Assembly: GCA_022799755.1 (NCBI GenBank)
Contig: JAAWOU010000002.1
Coordinates: 43,454-107,453 of the forward strand
Length of the DNA: 64,000 bases
Direction: 5' to 3'
Source: Lachnospiraceae bacterium
GTDB lineage: Bacteria > Bacillota > Clostridia > Lachnospirales > Lachnospiraceae
Shown: piece by piece, positions 58,471 to 64,000 of the stretch
How positions within the stretch are numbered: the stretch's first letter is position 1
How the letters are laid out: every line of letters begins with the position of its first letter
Notes under the pieces: model-generated
What the model was told of the DNA's origin: nothing
The model's database searches: none
What the model saw: only the letters and a program-made list of their open reading frames with translations
Translations under genes and position numbers: made by a program

Positions 58471-58596
58471 TATAGCCCCCTTAAGTGTGCATCTGGAATC
58501 CGCATCCTGCCCGGACGGGATTTCACCGTAGGCGAGGATGCCGCGGCGGTTTCGGGCGCTTACCGGGCCAGAAGCGTGTACGAAATCTCAGACTGA
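58471..58596 (+). pseudogene. Possible truncated C-terminal gene fragment
   Basis: Open frame without a start: SGIRILPGRDFTVGEDAAAVSGAYRARSVYEISD*, between GNAT and AraC genes. Confidence 0.3.
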
Positions 58597-58658
58597 CGGC
58601 TTTTATTGCGCAAAAGCTTTGCAGGACAGCAACCGCTTATTCACGCGTTCATGTTTTG

Positions 58659-59489
58659 CTATTTTTCCGCCGAGAAGTCGGTGACTTTCTCCCGCTCTCT
58701 GTATTTCCCGGGGGAAAGACCTGTGTACTCCCGAAAGACTGCGCCGAAATAGCTTTGGGAATGGAAGCAGAGGTACTGGGCGATGGCGCTGATATCGGCA
58801 TCGGAATATTTCAGCATGTTCCGGGCGGCCTGGATGCGGCTGCGCCTGGTGTATTCCGCGATTCCCATGGACTCATACTCCTTGAATTTTCGGGAGAGAT
58901 AGGAGGGGCTGATGCCGATTTCATCTGCCATGTCTTTTAAGGCGAACTCCCGGTTCAGATGGGTGGCGATGTAATTTTTGGCCTGCTCCAGATAGGATAT
59001 CCTGGTCTTTTCCTGGCGGGCGCCACGGACGGCCCTGGCGAAGCCGAACTTGGCTTCCTCCAGGAGGCTCAGGATCTGGCCGGCGGTCTGGCATTTCGCC
59101 AGGCGCTGCAGATAGACATCAGATATGGAATAGGCGGTGTCTGCGTTCAGTCCGCCCTCTACCGCGGCCCGGGTGGCCAGAGTGACAAAGGAGCAGCAGG
59201 CATATTCCAGCTGCTTTAAAGGGGAGTCGGACATCCGGCCCAGGCGATGCAGGTCGTCCGGGCTGCCTTTGGCGCTGGACTCCTGCAGCGCCTCCAGATT
59301 GCCGGTTCGGATCTGGTTCAGCAGAATCTGCTCTTCCTGATAGGAGACATGGGCGTCTTGGTTTTCGCTGCGCTCCATCATATATTTCTGTATCCGGCTG
59401 CTGTGGGCGGGATTGTCCGTGGCAAAGGAATTGTCAGGCCTGCGGATGAGCTGTCGGATCAATCGGTTCAGGTCGTTTTCTTTTGGCAT
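58659..59489 (-). CDS. AraC-family transcriptional regulator
   Basis: AKNYIATHLNREFALKDMADEIGISPSYLSRKFKEYESMGIAEYTRRSRIQAARNMLKYSDADISAIAQYLCFHSQSYFGAVFREYTGLSPGKYR. Confidence 0.95.
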   Translation of the reverse strand: MPKENDLNRLIRQLIRRPDNSFATDNPAHSSRIQKYMMERSENQDAHVSYQEEQILLNQIRTGNLEALQESSAKGSPDDLHRLGRMSDSPLKQLEYACCSFVTLATRAAVEGGLNADTAYSISDVYLQRLAKCQTAGQILSLLEEAKFGFARAVRGARQEKTRISYLEQAKNYIATHLNREFALKDMADEIGISPSYLSRKFKEYESMGIAEYTRRSRIQAARNMLKYSDADISAIAQYLCFHSQSYFGAVFREYTGLSPGKYREREKVTDFSAEK

Positions 59490-59674
59490 AAGTATTCCCC
59501 TTGGTCGAATGCGTTTCTTTCATGGTTGTCTGCCGTATATTATACAGGATTTTTTCAAAAAACAAAATATATTTACAAAAAAGTAAAAAAAACAATAGAA
59601 TGGGCATGAGAATCAGGGTATCATGAAAACAGAAGCCACGGTGCGGTGGAGAATAGATACCAGGAGGTATGGAG

Positions 59675-61924
59675 ATGGACATCAGGAAATGGATTGCGGA
59701 AATGACATTGGAGGAGAAAGCAAGCCTGTGCTCCGGGCGGGATTTTTGGCACAGCCAGAATGTGGACAGGGTGGGCATTCCCTCGGCGATGATGTGCGAT
59801 GGGCCTCACGGCCTGCGCAAGCAGAAAGGGGAGGGAGACCATCTGGGCATCAACGTGAGCATCGAGACAGTGTGCTATCCCACGGCCTCTGCCCTGGCGG
59901 CTTCCTTTGACAGGGATCTGCTGCGCGACCTTGGAGCGACTCTGGGGGAGGAGTGCCAGGCGGAGGATGTGGCCATGCTGCTGGGGCCTGGCCTGAACAT
60001 GAAGCGCAGCCCCCTGTGCGGACGGAATTTCGAATATTTTTCCGAAGACCCTTATCTGGCGGGAGAGCTGGGTGCTTCCTATATCCGGGGGCTGCAGGGC
60101 AAGGGGGTCGCTGCCTGCGTGAAGCATTTCGCAGCCAACAACCAGGAGACCCGCCGGATGTCCGGTTCCTCCAATCTGGACGAGAGGACGCTGCACGAGA
60201 TCTATCTGCCCGCCTTTGAGGCTGCGGTGAAGAAAGGGAAGACCCGGAGCATCATGTGCGCCTACAATGGCATTAACGGCACTTTCTGCGCGGAGGATAA
60301 GATGCTGCTCACCGATATCCTGCGGGAGAAGTGGGGATATGACGGATTTGTAGTTACTGACTGGGGCGCGGTGAAAGACAGGGTGAAAGGCATTGTGGCA
60401 GGACTTGACCTGGAGATGCCGGGAGGCCTGGGCGTGCAGGACGGGGATATCGTAAAAGCAGTTCAGGAGGGGCGGCTGGAGGAGGCGAAGCTGGACCAAA
60501 CCGTGGAGAGGATTCTGGTATTTCTGCGGGATTACCTGGATGCCAGGAAGCCGGAGACCGTAGCTGACAGAAAGGAAATGTCAGAAAAAAGCGGCGCTTT
60601 CGCGGCTCAGTGCGCGGTGCTTTTAAAGAATGAGGGCGTTCTTCCCATTGACAGGACAAAGAAAATCGCGTTTATCGGCGAGTTCGCGGACAGACCCAGA
60701 TATCAGGGGGCAGGTTCCAGCCATATCAATGTGCCCCATGCCATAAGCGCCCTGGAGACGGCATCAGGGCTGGATGTCACCTACGCTCAGGGCTTTGACG
60801 TGCACAGGGAGGAACGAAACGACGCGCTTTTGCAGGAGGCCCTGGAGGCGGCTTGGGCGGCGGATGTGGCAGTGATTTTCGCAGGGCTTCCCGATGCATA
60901 TGAGACGGAGGGCGCGGACAGGGACGACATGGGGATGCCGCAGGCCCAGAACCGCCTGATTGCGGAGGTGGCAAAGGTGCAGAAGAATGTGGCGGTGGTG
61001 CTCCACGGCGGTGCGCCCATGGAGCTGCCCTGGGCAGATCAGGTGGGAGCCATCCTGTGCATGTACTTAGGCGGCGAGCGTGTGGGAGAAGCGGCAGTAA
61101 AGCTCCTCACCGGGGAGGAGAACCCCTGCGGCAAGCTGGCGGAGACATGGCCTCTGAGGCTGGAGGACAATCCCTCTTACCTGAACTTTCCAGGTGTGGA
61201 CGGACAGGTGGACTACCGGGAGGGCATTTACATTGGCTATCGCTATTATGATAAAAAGAAAATGGAGACGCTGTTCCCCTTTGGGCATGGGCTCTCCTAC
61301 ACGGAGTTCGCCTACAGCGATTTGCGGCTGGATAAGGCTGCCATACCGGATACGGAGGCCCTGACTGTGACCTGCAAGGTGAAGAATGTGGGCAGCATGG
61401 CCGGGAAAGAGGCGGTGCAGCTGTATGTGCGGGAGGAGAATCCCCATGCAGCCCGTCCGGTGAGGGAACTGAAAGGGTTCGAAAAGGTAAGCCTCAGGCC
61501 CGGCGAGGAAAAGGAAGTGCGCTTCGTGCTGGACAAGAGGAGCTTCGCCTACTATGAGGAGAAGATTCATGACTGGTATGTGGAGAGCGGGGCGTATGCG
61601 GTGGAAATCGGCGCTTCCAGCAGGGACATCCGCCTGGAGGGCAGCGTGCAGGTACAGGGCACGGTGGAGATTCCCATGACATTCACTTATGAGTCCGCCG
61701 TAGGGGATTTGCGAAAGACAGCCAAGGGCAGGGTTTTCCTGGAACAGATGACGGCCCAGAGCAGCCGGGCGTCTATTCAGGAAGACACGGAAGCCATGGG
61801 AGAGGGCAGTTCCAAGATGGACGAGAGGATGATGTTCGAGATGCCTCTGCGCTCCATTGTGTCCTTTGGACGGATGACCATGGATCAGCTGGACGGGCTG
61901 CTGGCTGTATTGAACGCAGAGTAG
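59675..61924 (+). CDS. Glycoside hydrolase family 3 (beta-glucosidase-like), cytoplasmic
   Basis: GPGLNMKRSPLCGRNFEYFSEDPYLAGELGASYIRGLQGKGV...GFVVTDWGAVKDR (nucleophile D); C-terminal FnIII-like VKNVGSMAGKEAVQLYV. Confidence 0.95.
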   Translation: MDIRKWIAEMTLEEKASLCSGRDFWHSQNVDRVGIPSAMMCDGPHGLRKQKGEGDHLGINVSIETVCYPTASALAASFDRDLLRDLGATLGEECQAEDVAMLLGPGLNMKRSPLCGRNFEYFSEDPYLAGELGASYIRGLQGKGVAACVKHFAANNQETRRMSGSSNLDERTLHEIYLPAFEAAVKKGKTRSIMCAYNGINGTFCAEDKMLLTDILREKWGYDGFVVTDWGAVKDRVKGIVAGLDLEMPGGLGVQDGDIVKAVQEGRLEEAKLDQTVERILVFLRDYLDARKPETVADRKEMSEKSGAFAAQCAVLLKNEGVLPIDRTKKIAFIGEFADRPRYQGAGSSHINVPHAISALETASGLDVTYAQGFDVHREERNDALLQEALEAAWAADVAVIFAGLPDAYETEGADRDDMGMPQAQNRLIAEVAKVQKNVAVVLHGGAPMELPWADQVGAILCMYLGGERVGEAAVKLLTGEENPCGKLAETWPLRLEDNPSYLNFPGVDGQVDYREGIYIGYRYYDKKKMETLFPFGHGLSYTEFAYSDLRLDKAAIPDTEALTVTCKVKNVGSMAGKEAVQLYVREENPHAARPVRELKGFEKVSLRPGEEKEVRFVLDKRSFAYYEEKIHDWYVESGAYAVEIGASSRDIRLEGSVQVQGTVEIPMTFTYESAVGDLRKTAKGRVFLEQMTAQSSRASIQEDTEAMGEGSSKMDERMMFEMPLRSIVSFGRMTMDQLDGLLAVLNAE

Positions 61925-61980
61925 TTAAGGACTGAAAGCCGGCAAGGCCGCTCGCATCATGGAATGATTGCCAATGCTGC

Positions 61981-62142
61981 GGGCGGGTGTGGGGCAACGG
62001 TGTCTGTCCGTCAAAACGGAACTCGGACAGGGCGGTAAGCGAGACCACATGGGCTGCATTTGTAGAGGAGATGAACTCCCTGGGCGTGGAGGAGTGCACC
62101 CGGATTCAGCAGGAGATATATGACAGATATATAAGCAAGTAA
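61981..62142 (+). pseudogene. C-terminal remnant of an extracellular solute-binding protein
   Basis: Frame ...SDRAVSETTWAAFVEEMNSLGVEECTRIQQEIYDRYISK* resembles SBP C-termini; no start or N-terminal part. Confidence 0.5.
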
Positions 62143-62286
62143 ACGTAAAATAGTTTTCGGAGAGGGCTGCTGCATGGGACGGTTTTGAACTGCATGGGGC
62201 AGCCCTTTCAAGTGCGAAAAATGGCTGCCAGCTTAACAAAATATCCTGTTTTCCCTTTAAGGAATCTATGCTAAACTATACTCAAT

Positions 62287-64000
62287 GATGTAAGGGTCAA
62301 AAGAGTTGGCAAACAACTCCATAACCCTCCATATAGTACCTTGAAAATTTCACACAACCGTTTTAAAGCCGCTTGCTTTGTATCCTGCCACGCAATAATC
62401 CCCTGACCGGCATCGTGTCTGCACGGTACAGCCGTCTGAGCATGGATGGTATTGTCTCCACGCCATTGCGTATCCTGAAAAGGCTGCGGAACTCCTCAGT
62501 CCCCATGAACCTCTGCTGCTTTGCCCGTTCATGGGCCTTTATGGATACGGTCACTGAACTGACGCGCTTGTGGAGCTTCGCCCTGCACCGGTCTTTGTTC
62601 GGGCATCCCGCACACTGCTCCCGGGTGAAGGACACATGGAGCTGCTGGGACTTCCCTCCTGTATATCCGCAGGATTTCGGTTCATGTCCGGCAGGGCATC
62701 TGAGCACCTTTGTCCCGGATTCGTTGAACTCGAAATCGGCGAGGATGTCGTCCACTGCCTTGCCGGACAGGTCTGTATTGACAAGACGGATGTTCTTTTC
62801 AGAGGCAAGGTCATGGTTCTCTTTTCCGGAATAAGCCCCGTCTGCCACAAGGGTCACCGTCTCTTCCTGCGGTGGCGTGCGCTCCAGGCTGTCCTTCAGG
62901 AACTGGCTGTCGCTGTAGTTGTTCTGTTCATACTGGTAGTCCGTGACCACAGACCCTCCGCTCCCGACGGTTTCCTCCAGGTTGGCCACATACCCCTGGT
63001 ATTCCTTCCCGGCCTTTGTCCGGTAGGTCGCGTCCGGATCCGATGGGCTCTGGAGCATGCCGGAATGCAGGCCGCCGTCTTCTTTCGTGCGCAGGCGCCG
63101 GACAGCCCCCTCCACTACCGTCTGTTCTGAAAGGCAGCGTACCAGGAGCTGGTATTCCGTCACTTCGTCATAATCCGACCCGCAGATGGACAGCAGCCTG
63201 TCCGCGTCCTCAAGGATGGTCTTCAGCTGCTCTTCCGTACTGGAGCTGGGATTATGATAGAAAGTCTTATTGTAGTCATTTGGGTCGCAGTAATGTTCAA
63301 GCCCCTTGATGGATTCGTCCTGCCCGTTTTTGTGGAAGTGGATGGCCAGCTTCGCCACACAGGTATAGAGCAGCTCCACCCGGCTGAGCTTACGGATGTT
63401 CGCCGCGATCATCATGGAATCCATACGTTTTATGCGGGGGCTGATGTCCATCATCTTTGCAATCTTGCCGCCAAGGTCAGTCATGCAGCCATGGAGCAGG
63501 TCCACACCGTAGGCGGACTCATAATCATAACAGCGTTTCCGGAAACGGGAGAGCGTCTTGTCGCTCAAGGGCTGTTCCTCAAAGCTTGTCGTATGGAGCG
63601 CATACTGGTAGCGTGGGTCCAGCATCAGGTTCTCTACCACCTCATCGTCGGAGAGGCTGAAGAGCTCCTTGATGATCAGGGCACCGATGCATATGTTCAC
63701 AGGGGTGTTCGGCCTGGAAGCGCTGCCCGAATACAGCGCACGGAAAGGCTCCTTATTTATGGAAGGAAAGATGTCTTCAGCAAATGTCCTTGCCCAGGAG
63801 TTTTCCAGGGCTTTCTGCTCCCGGGAAGTAAGTCCGTTAAAACTGTCGGTGAAAGATATCTGTTGGCTGGAATTTGTTCTAAATGACATATTTATCAACC
63901 GCCTTTGTTTGATAGATATAGTATACCACATTTGGCGGTTGATGGGAATCTGTGTGAAGTTTTCAAGGTGCTATATTAGGGGACTTTTGACCCTTACATC
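62287..64000 (-). mobile_element. IS1182-family insertion sequence with perfect 17-bp TIRs
   Basis: GATGTAAGGGTCAAAAG (62287-62303) / CTTTTGACCCTTACATC (63984-64000); subterminal ACCTTGAAAATTTCACACA / TGTGTGAAGTTTTCAAGGT (18/19). Confidence 0.92.
62363..63889 (-). CDS. IS1182-family transposase
   Basis: MSFRTNSSQQISFTDSFNGL...RPNTPVNICIGALIIKELFSLSDDEVVENLMLDPRYQYALH...CPAGHEPKSC...FTREQCAGCPNKDRCR. Confidence 0.95.
   Translation of the reverse strand: MSFRTNSSQQISFTDSFNGLTSREQKALENSWARTFAEDIFPSINKEPFRALYSGSASRPNTPVNICIGALIIKELFSLSDDEVVENLMLDPRYQYALHTTSFEEQPLSDKTLSRFRKRCYDYESAYGVDLLHGCMTDLGGKIAKMMDISPRIKRMDSMMIAANIRKLSRVELLYTCVAKLAIHFHKNGQDESIKGLEHYCDPNDYNKTFYHNPSSSTEEQLKTILEDADRLLSICGSDYDEVTEYQLLVRCLSEQTVVEGAVRRLRTKEDGGLHSGMLQSPSDPDATYRTKAGKEYQGYVANLEETVGSGGSVVTDYQYEQNNYSDSQFLKDSLERTPPQEETVTLVADGAYSGKENHDLASEKNIRLVNTDLSGKAVDDILADFEFNESGTKVLRCPAGHEPKSCGYTGGKSQQLHVSFTREQCAGCPNKDRCRAKLHKRVSSVTVSIKAHERAKQQRFMGTEEFRSLFRIRNGVETIPSMLRRLYRADTMPVRGLLRGRIQSKRL

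Noticed and set aside
1-64000. CRISPR arrays, rRNA or tRNA genes
   Set aside because: No regularly spaced repeats and no rRNA or cloverleaf-like sequence seen when reading intergenic regions; tRNAscan/Infernal would settle this.

Overview
64 kb of a Firmicutes (Clostridia, Lachnospiraceae-like) chromosome. The assignment rests on the spore SASP gene, the core-gene order and the type of glycan locus. Left part (1-15 kb): asparagine synthase truncated by the window edge; a response regulator / histidine kinase / beta-propeller lipoprotein operon; an iron-type promoter driving a 49-aa Cys-rich FeoB-associated-like protein that is absent from the ORF track; a membrane-anchored polysaccharide deacetylase with a collagen-like Gly-X-Y tract; the core block pyrH-frr-uppS-cdsA-dxr-rseP; a Ser/Thr kinase; an MgtC-like protein; and a Sel1-Nudix fusion. 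An accessory patch (about 15.3-20.4 kb) carries a BlaI/BlaR1-like pair with a readable operator, a pseudogene with an internal stop, a highly structured non-coding segment, a PD-(D/E)XK (Rpn-type) protein and an ISAs1 transposase remnant. Next come a DUF4272-like protein, transaldolase, SASP, MraY-like transferase, GreA, a HAD-CPBP protease fusion and gltBD behind a possible attenuator. From 33 to 51 kb lies a large glycan-uptake locus: GH2, a CBM-like/solute-binding fusion, four ABC permeases, a second solute-binding protein, an NHL-Yip1 protein, a DUF5696-like protein and a GH43 lipoprotein, with no transporter ATPase. It is followed by a two-component/FtsX-type ABC operon, an acetyltransferase plus GT2, an AraC/GH3 pair, and an intact IS1182-type element with perfect 17-bp terminal repeats ending at base 64000. 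The most unusual signals are the NHL-Yip1/DUF5696/CBM-SBP transport assembly with hairpins flanking the SBP2 gene, several readable regulatory sites, the 17.5-17.75 kb structured element, and three unusual domain fusions. All family names come from reading the sequences by eye; no database search was run.
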